Positions 6,477 to 14,625 of a stretch of 41,824 nucleotides of DNA are shown here, in pieces. Under the pieces are notes generated by a model. It did no database searches. It saw only the letters and a program-made list of their open reading frames with translations, and was not told the origin of the DNA. The stretch is from Chloroflexota bacterium (GTDB lineage Bacteria > Chloroflexota > Anaerolineae > Anaerolineales > UBA4823), in contig JAAZNS010000508.1 in the NCBI GenBank assembly GCA_012798185.1, forward strand, positions 1 to 41,824, in the 5' to 3' direction. Positions within the stretch are counted from its first letter, which is position 1. Every line of letters starts with the position of its first letter. The position numbers and the translations under genes were made by a program.

Positions 6477-8831
6477 ATGACATTCAACGCTAGTCAATCG
6501 ATCGATGAAAAATACATTGAGTTATCACATTTTTTTCATTATTGGGAAAAAACTAAAGATTTGATCGATAACATACTAGATATTATCTTAAATTACCGCC
6601 AATCAGGACATCCAGGCGGCTCTCGGTCTAAAGTCCATGCCCTGGTCACGTTATTATTAAGCGGCGCTATGCGTTTTGATATCCGCCATCCGGAAAAACG
6701 CTTCGGTGACCGGTTTATCCTGGCTGGCGGGCATACCATCCCGCTGATTTATTGTATGCTGGCAGTGTTCAACGAAGCTTTACGCATCAAGTACCGCCAA
6801 ACTGAAGATAAGCGTTATTTAATTCCCAATAGAGACCGTACATTGTTATGGGAAGATTTACTCACCTTCCGCAAAAGAGGGGGGTTATCCGGTCATGCTG
6901 AAATGGAAGGGAAAACCTTGTTCCTGAAATTTAACACCGGACCGAGCGGACATGGCTTGCCGGCAGCAGCGGGAGAGGCACTGGCGCTCAAGCGGGCTGG
7001 TGCCCAGGGCGTACGGGTTTTTGCCCTGGAAGGTGAAGGCGGCTTAACCCCTGGTGTAGTGCATGAGACCCAGAATTCCGCCTGGGGTTTAGGTTTGGAT
7101 AACTTCTATCTGCTGGTGGATTGGAACGATTATGGTATCGACCCGCACCGCACCAGCAGTGTGATATATGGGACCCCTGAAGATTGGTTCGGCGCGCATG
7201 GCTGGCGGGTATTGGGCACCGAAGACGGCATGGCATGGGAATCCCTCACCCGTATGATTTTAGAAATGGTGTTCGGAGAAAATGGCAATAAAGCACCGAA
7301 TATCGGCTGGTTCAAGACCCGCAAAGGGCGCGGTTACTATAAATACGATAATGCTTCCCATGGCGTGCCTCACAAGATCAACAGCGAACCCTATTGGCAG
7401 ACCAAACGGGAATTTGCCGAAAAATATAACGTACAATTTGCTAACTTTGGCGGCCAAGCCCCCAAAGATGCTAAAGCGCTGCAAGAAGAATTCCGCCAGA
7501 ACCTGCAGGTGGTAATGTCGGTATTACAAAACGATCAGGCACTGGTGGATTATTTGGCAGATACACTCACAGCTATAGGTGACAGCGTTCCTGAGCAAAT
7601 CCCCTCGTTTCAACTGGGTAAACGCGGCAACCCCTTTGAGGATGAGCGCTTGTATGATTACCGTAATTATCCGGCAGACCTTTATGCGCCGCCGGGAGCT
7701 TCCCTTGCCAATAGAGCCGGTCTGGCGAAGTGGGGCGCCTGGGTAAATGCCTTTGGCGCCAAAGAATATGGCAGACCGCTCTTCCTGGCGGCTTCGGCTG
7801 ACCTGGCAGAATCGACCAATATCGTCGGCTTTGCCCAAGCCTTTGGCGATTTTCCCGGCTATGGCTGGTATGAACGCAACAGCAATCCCAATGGCGTTTT
7901 ACTGCCTCAGGAGATCACAGAGTTCGCCAATGCCGGAATTCTGGCTGGGATGGCAACGGTAAATTTTGCCGAAGACCCCGATAATCACTTCGATGGTTTC
8001 TGGGGAGCATGCTCAACCTATGGTTCGTTTTCCTATTTGAAATATGGCGTTTTTCGTCTGCTCAGCCAACTTGCCCAAGATTGTCAGTGGAAAATTGGCA
8101 AGGTAATCTGGGTGGCAGGACATTCCGGACCTGAGACCGCCGATGACAGCCGCACCCATTTCGGCATTTTCTCGCCAGGTGTCACTCAGCTTTTTCCAGA
8201 GGGGCAGATCATCAATATTCATCCCTGGGAATTCAACGAGGTGCCGGTGCTGCTGGGCGCGGCATTGAAACGCCCAGTACCCATTGTGGCGCTGCATCTC
8301 ACTCGTCCGCCAATTAATGTGCCCGACCGGCAGGCGCTGGGCATTCCCTCCCATTTTGAGGCAGCTCGGGGGGCATATATCGTTCGGGATTACAAGCCTG
8401 GTTTGCCCAAACAAGGTACGTTCTTCGTTCAAGGCACCAGCGCCATGGTATCGATTTTGAACGTCCTGCCTGAACTGGAAAAACAAAATCTGAACGTAAA
8501 AATCATCAATGTTGCCAGTACGCAGCTATTCAATTGCCAGCCGGCTGATTACCGCGATAAAGTGCTGTCGCCCGGCGATAAGGCAAATTCAACCGTCATT
8601 ACCACCCAGGCGCGCTGGCTGATGCACGATTGGCTTTTCAACAAGGTCGCCGAGAGCTATGCCTTGTCTTCCGATTGGGATAACCGCTGGCGCACCGGCG
8701 GGGATGTAAATGATGTGATCGAGGAGGCTCACCTTTCACCGGAATGGGTGTTGAAGGGAATTCGGAAGTTCGCCGAAGAAAAAGAAGAGCGATTGAGGCT
8801 TTTACGGGAAGAAGTTGAGGCGGTAAGGTAA
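6477..8831 (+). CDS. Transketolase-like thiamine diphosphate enzyme (long form)
   Basis: This 784-residue protein has the three-domain layout of transketolases. The N-terminal domain shows QSGHPGGSRSKVHAL, DRFILAGGHTIPLIY and FNTGPSGHGLPAAAGEALAL. A ThDP/metal motif from GEGGLTPG through LLVDWNDYG lies at about residues 185-220. The pyrimidine-binding domain has SADLAES, the PQEITEFANAGILAGMA segment carrying the likely catalytic Glu, and AGHSGPETADDSRTHFG. The C-terminal domain includes IINVASTQLF. Ordinary transketolases are about 620-670 residues, so it is roughly 120 longer, with unusual spacing in the N-terminal and inter-domain parts. AAGGAG sits 6 bases before the ATG. Substrate range is uncertain; phosphoketolase was considered, but its typical motifs are not apparent. 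Confidence 0.85.
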   Translation: MTFNASQSIDEKYIELSHFFHYWEKTKDLIDNILDIILNYRQSGHPGGSRSKVHALVTLLLSGAMRFDIRHPEKRFGDRFILAGGHTIPLIYCMLAVFNEALRIKYRQTEDKRYLIPNRDRTLLWEDLLTFRKRGGLSGHAEMEGKTLFLKFNTGPSGHGLPAAAGEALALKRAGAQGVRVFALEGEGGLTPGVVHETQNSAWGLGLDNFYLLVDWNDYGIDPHRTSSVIYGTPEDWFGAHGWRVLGTEDGMAWESLTRMILEMVFGENGNKAPNIGWFKTRKGRGYYKYDNASHGVPHKINSEPYWQTKREFAEKYNVQFANFGGQAPKDAKALQEEFRQNLQVVMSVLQNDQALVDYLADTLTAIGDSVPEQIPSFQLGKRGNPFEDERLYDYRNYPADLYAPPGASLANRAGLAKWGAWVNAFGAKEYGRPLFLAASADLAESTNIVGFAQAFGDFPGYGWYERNSNPNGVLLPQEITEFANAGILAGMATVNFAEDPDNHFDGFWGACSTYGSFSYLKYGVFRLLSQLAQDCQWKIGKVIWVAGHSGPETADDSRTHFGIFSPGVTQLFPEGQIINIHPWEFNEVPVLLGAALKRPVPIVALHLTRPPINVPDRQALGIPSHFEAARGAYIVRDYKPGLPKQGTFFVQGTSAMVSILNVLPELEKQNLNVKIINVASTQLFNCQPADYRDKVLSPGDKANSTVITTQARWLMHDWLFNKVAESYALSSDWDNRWRTGGDVNDVIEEAHLSPEWVLKGIRKFAEEKEERLRLLREEVEAVR

Positions 8832-8846
8832 TTGGTTTTAATCTTC

Positions 8847-8964
8847 GGGGCTGTCTTAAAAGTAAGCTGTCACCCTGAGCGAAGCGAAGGGTCTTTTCAT
8901 TGCATAACATAAAATTGATGTTTCGCTGGGCCAACATGACAAAATCGACTTTTTGGACAGCCCC
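8847..8964. repeat. Terminal-inverted-repeat element, copy C (reverse orientation, diverged)
   Basis: This 118-bp relative of copies A and B is inserted in the opposite orientation, 15 bases after the transketolase-like stop codon. The ends GGGGCTGTCTTAAAAGT and ACTTTTTGGACAGCCCC pair at 15 of 17 positions. The inside contains the CACCCTGAGCGAAGCGAAGG motif seen in the other copies. It has accumulated several substitutions and a few inserted bases, so it is older than copies A and B. Confidence 0.85.
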
Positions 8965-9400
8965 TATCGGGAATAAAACCCGCAAAACGGGTTTGATATA
9001 CACAGCCGGGGGGATGAATCCCCTGGATATATTTGGCTTACCCAATAATGGAAAGGCTGATTTTCGATCACCTTGCTATTCCCACTCCCCCAACCCATTT
9101 AACTTGTCGGTGTGCAGCAAATCATTAGTAACTCTGACGGCTTCGAATCTTTATTGCGCATCTACGGAAATCTCTTTGCACGATTGACCCGTGAAGTACA
9201 CCACACCGACGGCCTCACCGGTTATGTTGGTTTTCAAAACTCCGTGGGTGAGGGAGCCGTCATGCATTTTTTGGGTATCGAAGTAAAAAAATTTAGAATA
9301 TCCCGGCTGGACTGATACCGTGGGGATTGAATGGCAGGTATCGGACCGCCTGGGAAAATAGGCAAGGATGCAATGTTGCCCTGCACCGAGATGAGATTGT
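8965..9400. other. Intergenic segment without a supported gene
   Basis: Only short open frames are present. A 67-codon frame (9112-9315) starts at GTG after a stop and shows no recognisable motif. A run of seven A at about 9285-9291 switches to another frame encoding a WTDTVGIEWQVSDRLGK-like stretch that soon ends. This may be remnant coding sequence, but no parent gene can be named. Confidence 0.3.
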
Positions 9401-9643
9401 ATGGCAGTGGTTCAGTTTTTCATTATAATTCTGGCAGTCATGGATTTTCGCCGCCTGCCTTATAACCTTGCCTCGCTCAGCAAGCCATCGCGATGGTTAT
9501 TTTATATCGCCTTGGTTTTAATTGGGCTATACTGCGGTTTCAATTTAATTTTCGCGGTTGGAGAAATGGCAGGCGGTGATATGAGCGGCGCATCTCATCG
9601 TTTTTCGGAGGACAACCCTTTTTATTTCCGGGTATATTACTGA
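9401..9643 (+). CDS. Possible small membrane protein
   Basis: An 80-codon ATG frame encodes two hydrophobic stretches: a short one near the N-terminus (VVQFFIIILAVMDF) and a convincing helix at about residues 32-52 (WLFYIALVLIGLYCGFNLIF), followed by a polar tail ending FYFRVYY. No strong ribosome-binding site precedes it, only a weak GAG. It sits between the degenerate spacer and a lipoprotein esterase. It may be a genuine small hypothetical protein or a remnant of a larger gene. No family recognised. Confidence 0.35.
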   Translation: MAVVQFFIIILAVMDFRRLPYNLASLSKPSRWLFYIALVLIGLYCGFNLIFAVGEMAGGDMSGASHRFSEDNPFYFRVYY

Positions 9644-9697
9644 TGCTGGCGGTAAGGAAACCGGCTCATAATCCATGACTATGCATTAATCCATTAT

Positions 9698-10627
9698 ATG
9701 AATTTCCATTTTATGAAACAAATAATAATTTTCTTCTTTTTTGTATTGTTAGCTGTTTCATGCACGCCTGCAGCCCCCGCGCAGCAGGCAGCCGGGTTGA
9801 TTTTAACGCCTCCTGTTACGGCTGTGGCAGTAACCCCTAAAATGATTACGCCACCAATAACTGGCTCACCCACGATTACACCAACGCGAACGAAGACTCC
9901 TACAGTGACCCCCCTCGCATGTTGGAATCAAAACGGCGAGAATGTGAATGGGGAGCTGAAAACTGAGTTGTTGCGCCAGCCTTTGGAATATTTGGTGCAC
10001 CTGCCGCCCTGCTACGATGAGCAGCCCGAACGCCGCTACCCGGTGTTGTACCTGATTCATGGTCAGAGTTACGACCAGTTCCAATGGCAGAGGCTTGGCG
10101 CCTCTGAAACGATGGATAAATTATCGGCTTCCGGCGAGATTGCGCCTTTCATCATCATCATGCCGCGTGACCGGTTATGGGAACCGCCCAATATCGATTT
10201 GTTTGGTCAGGTGGTGATTGACGAATTGATCCCTGCCATCGACGAGCAATACCGCACCCTGGCAGGGCGCGAGTTCCGCGCAGTGGGAGGGCTTTCCCGC
10301 GGTGCGGGCTGGGCAGTGCACCTGGGGATTACAGAGTGGGAATTGTTTGGGGCGCTTGGCGCTCATAGTCTGGCATTATTTGATGTCGATGCCCAATACA
10401 GCCGCCAGCGCCTGGCTGAAATCCCCCCAGATAAACTACCCCGCATCTATGTCGATATCGGCGAGAAAGACCGGCCCAACATCATGCGTTCGGCATTATG
10501 GTTCGCGCAGCTGCTTACCGATGGCAACATTCCTCATGTCTGGAACCTGTATCAGGGCTATCATGAGGAGGGCTATTGGAGGGCACATATCGAGGAATAT
10601 ATCCGTTGGTATGCGGAGGAGTGGTGA
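9698..10627 (+). CDS. Putative esterase lipoprotein, alpha/beta hydrolase (enterochelin esterase-like)
   Basis: This secreted serine hydrolase belongs to the esterase D/Fes-like group (putative esterase family). The N-terminus is a lipoprotein signal peptide with hydrophobic core IIIFFFFVLLAVSC and lipidation Cys22, followed by a Pro/Thr-rich linker (SPTITPTRTKTPTVTP) typical of surface-tethered proteins. The catalytic domain has YPVLYLIHGQSYDQFQW, FIIIMPRDR, and the nucleophile elbow GGLSRGAG with Ser200. The likely acid and His lie in the DIGEKDRP and GYHEEGYWRAHI regions. It is anchored to the outer face of the membrane and probably cleaves an ester in an extracellular substrate. ATG 9713 is an alternative start; neither has a clear ribosome-binding site. 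Confidence 0.85.
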   Translation: MNFHFMKQIIIFFFFVLLAVSCTPAAPAQQAAGLILTPPVTAVAVTPKMITPPITGSPTITPTRTKTPTVTPLACWNQNGENVNGELKTELLRQPLEYLVHLPPCYDEQPERRYPVLYLIHGQSYDQFQWQRLGASETMDKLSASGEIAPFIIIMPRDRLWEPPNIDLFGQVVIDELIPAIDEQYRTLAGREFRAVGGLSRGAGWAVHLGITEWELFGALGAHSLALFDVDAQYSRQRLAEIPPDKLPRIYVDIGEKDRPNIMRSALWFAQLLTDGNIPHVWNLYQGYHEEGYWRAHIEEYIRWYAEEW

Positions 10628-10758
10628 AGTTGACCTGGTCTGAACGCCCCCCGATGACAAATCCGAAGCTGGTTTATGTTTTTTGTTTATTCCGGTTTTT
10701 ATGGTGTGCTACAATTGAATTAATATAAATCGACGCTTATCATAGGAGAGATTGCGGG

Positions 10759-11610
10759 ATGGGAATGTGGCAGGAAGGCGATATCACCGATAATGATTTG
10801 CGGCTGCACTATTACCGAACAGGGGGTGTAAAACCACCGGTTGTGTGTGTGCATGGTTTTACCGATAATGCATTGTATTGGATCAGCGTAGCCCAGGCGC
10901 TGGAAAGCGCCTATGATGTGGTCATGTACGATGCACGCGGCCATGGTTCATCCGACCGGGCAAAGGGACAATTTACCGAGCAGGATCGCGTCGATGATCT
11001 CTTGCGGGTGATTCGGGCTCTAAACTTGGAGCAGCCTGGCTTGATTGGGCATTCCATGGGAGCTGCTACGATTGCCAGCGCCGTCGCTCAACAACCTGGT
11101 CTGGCGCGTTGGGCGGTGCTGGAAGACCCTGCCTGGATGGATATGCCTGTGCCCTCTTCTGTTCACGAAGCTGCTAAAATCGTGCAGGAGCGTTTTGCGC
11201 ATTTCGAAACCTGGCGGGAATGGGTCACCGGTTTGCAGGTTGCGCCTTGGAAGCAGGCGCTGCAATGGCTGAGGAGCCGCTCGCCGCGCTGGTCGGAAGC
11301 TGATGCCAAACGGTCGCTTTATGCCCGCCGGCAGTTCGAAATGGATTTATTTAACATTTTCCCACATGAAGGTATGGAATGGCGGGAAGTGGTGAGACAT
11401 ATCAGCACGCCCTTTTTGTTATTGACTGCTGAGGTAAGCCAGGGGGGCGTGGTCACGCCGCAAATCGCACAGGAAGCTGCGCACATGGTGCCAGCCTGCC
11501 GGTGGGTGCACATCGAAGGAACTGGGCACAGCATCCGCTTCGATGATTTCGAAGCATATTTTCGGGCGGTCAAGTCCTTTTTGGGGGAGATCGATAATGT
11601 TGATTTGTAA
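10759..11610 (+). CDS. Alpha/beta hydrolase fold protein
   Basis: This cytoplasmic hydrolase has no signal peptide. The oxyanion-hole motif VCVHGFTDNALYW, the strand and loop MYDARGHGSSDRA, the nucleophile elbow IGHSMGAAT with Ser99, and the C-terminal GTGHSIRFDD carrying the catalytic His are in canonical order. The length of 283 residues is normal. AGGAGAG ends 8 bases before the ATG, supporting this start. It is similar to many lipases, esterases and C-C hydrolases, and the substrate cannot be deduced. It follows the esterase lipoprotein in the same direction with a 131-base gap, and faces the amidotransferase convergently 71 bases downstream. Confidence 0.88.
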   Translation: MGMWQEGDITDNDLRLHYYRTGGVKPPVVCVHGFTDNALYWISVAQALESAYDVVMYDARGHGSSDRAKGQFTEQDRVDDLLRVIRALNLEQPGLIGHSMGAATIASAVAQQPGLARWAVLEDPAWMDMPVPSSVHEAAKIVQERFAHFETWREWVTGLQVAPWKQALQWLRSRSPRWSEADAKRSLYARRQFEMDLFNIFPHEGMEWREVVRHISTPFLLLTAEVSQGGVVTPQIAQEAAHMVPACRWVHIEGTGHSIRFDDFEAYFRAVKSFLGEIDNVDL

Positions 11611-11681
11611 TTCGGTGCAAGCAGCGGAGCGTTTTCAAAGGAAGTCCATTGCCCTGAGCGGACAACCCCAGTAGGGTTTAT

Positions 11682-12398
11682 TCAGCGGTAAGCAGAACAA
11701 ATGCTGGCAAAATTTTGAAGCAGCGCTGCGCTGACGGGTGTTTCGCATACTTGCGCTGACAATTCATCCGCATCCTGACCCTCATCGATCAAAACCTGAC
11801 GAAAATGGCTGATGTAATAGTGCATTACTTCAGCATCGAATTCGGGATGGAACTGCACCCCCCAGGCGTTTTTATATACAAATGCCTGACAACTGTCTTT
11901 GCTGCTTAATGCCAGCAGTTTTGCACCAGGAGGCAGGATCAGCACGGTTTGTTTATGGCAGACCTGAGCGAGAAAATCACTGCTCATTGGTTTAAAGAGA
12001 GTGTCATCGAATGCACTGCCAAGCGGTGTTATCGTGGTTGTACCATATTCACTGCCGCGGGGGTTATCGCCTACCTCGCCACCCAAAGCATAAGCAAGTA
12101 ATTGATGCCCATAGCAAATACCCAGCACGGGTAACCCGGCATCGACAGCTTTTGCCAGCCAGCGGGCGGTCATCTCGCTCCAGGGTAAATGGGCGGTGAC
12201 CATACAGGGCGAGCCGGTGATGACCGTGCCGGCAAAAATCTCGGATTCTGGCAGGCTTGTTCCGGTGGTTACATCGATGACCTGAAAAGTGTACTGTTTA
12301 CCCATCCGGGTGGATATCCAGTCTTCGAAATCCCCTTTTCGAGCGGAAAGCCCGGGCAGTGTACTTCCGGTTTTGATGATCAAGATCGGTTTGGGCAT
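11682..12398 (-). CDS. Class I glutamine amidotransferase-like protein (GMP synthase glutaminase domain type)
   Basis: This stand-alone class I GATase domain, about 238 residues, hydrolyses glutamine or a gamma-glutamyl compound to provide ammonia. Visible are ITGSPCMV, the nucleophile elbow PVLGICYGHQLLAYALGG with Cys95, RGSEYGTT, and the WGVQFHPEFDAEV motif with the catalytic His and Glu. I chose ATG 12398, with GAGG 9 bases upstream, over TTG 12404, which is too close to that site. No partner synthetase domain is fused or adjacent, so it may belong to the gamma-glutamyl-compound hydrolase or GMP synthase-related group of unknown substrate. It is downstream of the broken peptidase on the same strand. 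Confidence 0.88.
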   Translation of the reverse strand: MPKPILIIKTGSTLPGLSARKGDFEDWISTRMGKQYTFQVIDVTTGTSLPESEIFAGTVITGSPCMVTAHLPWSEMTARWLAKAVDAGLPVLGICYGHQLLAYALGGEVGDNPRGSEYGTTTITPLGSAFDDTLFKPMSSDFLAQVCHKQTVLILPPGAKLLALSSKDSCQAFVYKNAWGVQFHPEFDAEVMHYYISHFRQVLIDEGQDADELSAQVCETPVSAALLQNFASICSAYR

Positions 12399-12540
12399 AC
12401 TCAATGGCCTCGTTATTTATCTGAAGTGGAAGCGATCACAAGCGGCAAATATAAATTCAATTTATTATCAATTTGAGGCATCGCTAAAGTGGCTGCTGTC
12501 CCTACGGCTGCGCGCACAATATTTACAAAATAGGTCTGGT

Positions 12541-13854
12541 TTAGGTAAGCCAACTTATCGTTTTTGGTGTGGTATAGGGGTTGAAATCATCGTAATCATC
12601 CTCGATGGCAAGGATACCGGGGTAATCCTTATTCCAAAAAGGGGAGTGGTCGCTGGCATTTTCGCCGTCAGCCAGCACTTTTGGGGATAAATGGGCGGAT
12701 AATCCATAATATTCGACTACGCCCATAAATATGTTAGCAATGCTAAGATCTTGCGCGTATAAAGGATGGGTAGGGATGCGCGTATGCAAGTTGACTTGGG
12801 AACCATCTATCCCATCCCAGGCAATCATATCCAGATTTAAAACGGCAACAATATTTTCATTGTTCAATTTTACCCAATCGGCATAGGCTTTGCTGCCGCA
12901 CAATCCCTGCTCTTCGCCGGTGAATATGACAAACCGTAAAGTGCGCTCGAATTCATATTAACTGAGGATATCAGCAGCCGTAAAAACACCCACGACGCCG
13001 CTGGCGTTATCATCCGCGCCGGGCGCCGCACCGCTGCTGGGCATGTCATCGATATGGGCGGTGATCAATATGATCTGGCTAGCCAGCAAATTTCCTGGCA
13101 GCTCGCTAATCACATTGCGCATATTGGATAGTCCGCATTTGCTCCAGGTGTAATATTCCGTCGAGAAACCGTGGGCTTGGAAATATTCATAGGCAAACTG
13201 AGTGGCTTTCCCGATGGCGATTGAATTTGCCGAATGACGGGTGGTAAATGTGTAGGGAGAACCGCCGATCGTCGTCTGCCAGTTGCCAGCCAATTGACCG
13301 GTGAGGGTGTAAACCGTGTTGGCGTCTACCTGCGAGATCATATCAGCAATATCCTGGTTGTAGCCTTCATTCCACAGAGTAAATGAATGCGCCGGCGTCA
13401 GGGTTATCGGTTCTTCAGGCAGGGGCGACACCTTATAACCTGCGTTTTGCCAGGCTTGGATATCTTGCTCTTTTTGTTCATCAATGCGGATGATCCCCCT
13501 ATACCCATCAAAATACAGCCAGCATTCATTGGCGGTCAGCCTGGTATTAAATGGGTATGAACGAATTAGCCAATAATGGGCGCCTTCGGCATTTCTATCC
13601 AGGATCGCAAAATCCATTCCGTATTCTTTCAATTTCGATAAACGCTCAATAACCAAAGCATAACTGGCACCCTGTTTATCTTACAGCATAGCATAAACCG
13701 GGAGGTTTTCGATTGATTTCCAATCGGCAAATTCCACCCTTGCTAAAACATATCCATCCTGTGCAGCTGCTGCTTTAATGATCAAGCCAGTGAAAGTGAG
13801 TGCGAATACGATGGATAATAAAAAAGAGGTGGATTTTTTCATCCTGTCTCGCAT
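12541..13854 (-). pseudogene. M28-family metallopeptidase interrupted by two in-frame TAA codons
   Basis: One continuous frame encodes a secreted zinc aminopeptidase, but TAA at 13681-13683 and TAA at 12958-12960 split it into fragments 13684-13854, 12961-13680 and 12541-12957. The first part is a signal peptide (MKKSTSFLLSIVFALTF to AAAAQDG). The second holds a lead-in domain and zinc ligands ITAHIDDMPS and GADDNASGV. The third begins YEFERTLRFVIFTGEEQG and continues with VLNLDMIAWDG and ENASDHSPFW. All five expected zinc ligands (His, Asp, Glu, Asp, His) are thus still encoded, and no indel has occurred. In family members a Lys commonly stands where the second TAA is, suggesting AAA to TAA. 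Either this is recent inactivation or the stops are misreads. The start may be ATG 13854 or 13842. Confidence 0.8.
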
Positions 13855-13919
13855 TGGGGCGGCAGAAGAAATTATTAAATCGTTGACATGTGGATTAAAG
13901 CTGGCAATACACGCCCCGC

Positions 13920-14387
13920 TCAATCTCCGGTTAAAATTTTACGCTTGCGGTAGCTTTCGTAATCGGGCACCAGCCGGTCGTATTCATTATCCATCAAGGG
14001 TGAGGAGATCATGAAATCGGCGGTGGCGCGGTTACATGCAATGGGAATATTCCATACGACCGCCATGCGCAGCAGCGCTTTCACGTCCGGGTCGTGCGGT
14101 TGAGGCTCGAGGGGGTCCCAAAAGAAAATTAGGAAATCAATTTCACCATCGGCAATTTTAGCGCCGATCTGCTGATCGCCGCCCAATGGACCGCTTTGTA
14201 ATTTATTGATGGGAATACATAATTTTTTTTCCAATAATTCTCCGGTGGTGCCGGTTGCATATATGGTGTGGTGAGCTAAAAGATCATGGTTGAATTTTGC
14301 CCATTCCACCAGGTCGTGTTTTTTATTATCGTGCGCTACTAGAGCGATTTTTTTGTCATGCGCCATGGCTATTCGTTTATTCGTCAT
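13920..14387 (-). CDS. mgsA: Methylglyoxal synthase
   Basis: The enzyme converts dihydroxyacetone phosphate to methylglyoxal and phosphate, a bypass of lower glycolysis under phosphate limitation or sugar-phosphate stress. Diagnostic motifs are present in order: IALVAHDNKK with His19, YATGTTGELL, SGPLGGDQQIGA with Asp71 (the position of the catalytic Asp in the Escherichia coli enzyme), FFWDPLEPQPHDPDVKALLR with the family's phosphate-site His/Asp, and NRATADFMISSP. The 155-residue length matches the family. The first ATG has no clear ribosome-binding site; ATG 14366 is an alternative. Copy B of the inverted-repeat element lies just upstream, starting 67 bases before the start codon. Confidence 0.95.
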   Translation of the reverse strand: MTNKRIAMAHDKKIALVAHDNKKHDLVEWAKFNHDLLAHHTIYATGTTGELLEKKLCIPINKLQSGPLGGDQQIGAKIADGEIDFLIFFWDPLEPQPHDPDVKALLRMAVVWNIPIACNRATADFMISSPLMDNEYDRLVPDYESYRKRKILTGD

Positions 14388-14453
14388 TTTAAATCCATTC
14401 TAAGACAAGCTCAATATTCATCGAGTTTACAAGGGAGCATTATAAGCGGAGTT

Positions 14454-14567
14454 GGGGCTGTCCTAAAAGTCGATTTTGTAATGTTGAGCGTAGCGAAACA
14501 TCCCTTTTATGTAATGAATAGACCCTTCGCTTCGCTCAGGGTGACAGCCTACTTTTAGGACAGCCCC
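14454..14567. repeat. 114-bp terminal-inverted-repeat element, copy B
   Basis: It has the same orientation and size as copy A and differs from it at a single base. Including flanking GTT and AAC, the terminal inverted repeat here extends to 20 bp. It lies in the 238-base gap between the HD-GYP gene end and the mgsA start, both on the minus strand, so it could terminate the former and form part of the mgsA leader or promoter region. Confidence 0.9.
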
Positions 14568-14625
14568 AACCGCGATTTTATATTAAAATTCAAATGATAT
14601 TGAATAATATCACAAATAATTAATA

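Noticed and set aside
6477..8831. Phosphoketolase assignment for the long ThDP enzyme
   Set aside because: N-terminal and pyrimidine-domain motifs follow transketolase (SGHPGG, FNTGPSGHG, SADLAES) rather than phosphoketolase signatures.
9112..9315. 67-codon plus-strand frame
   Set aside because: It starts at GTG shortly after a stop, shows no family motif, and its end is followed by a homopolymer-associated frame switch; not supported as a gene.
14358..14558. Plus-strand open frame across copy B
   Set aside because: It shares the repeat-derived LSVAKHPFYVMNRPF peptide, overlaps mgsA on the opposite strand and has no ribosome-binding site.
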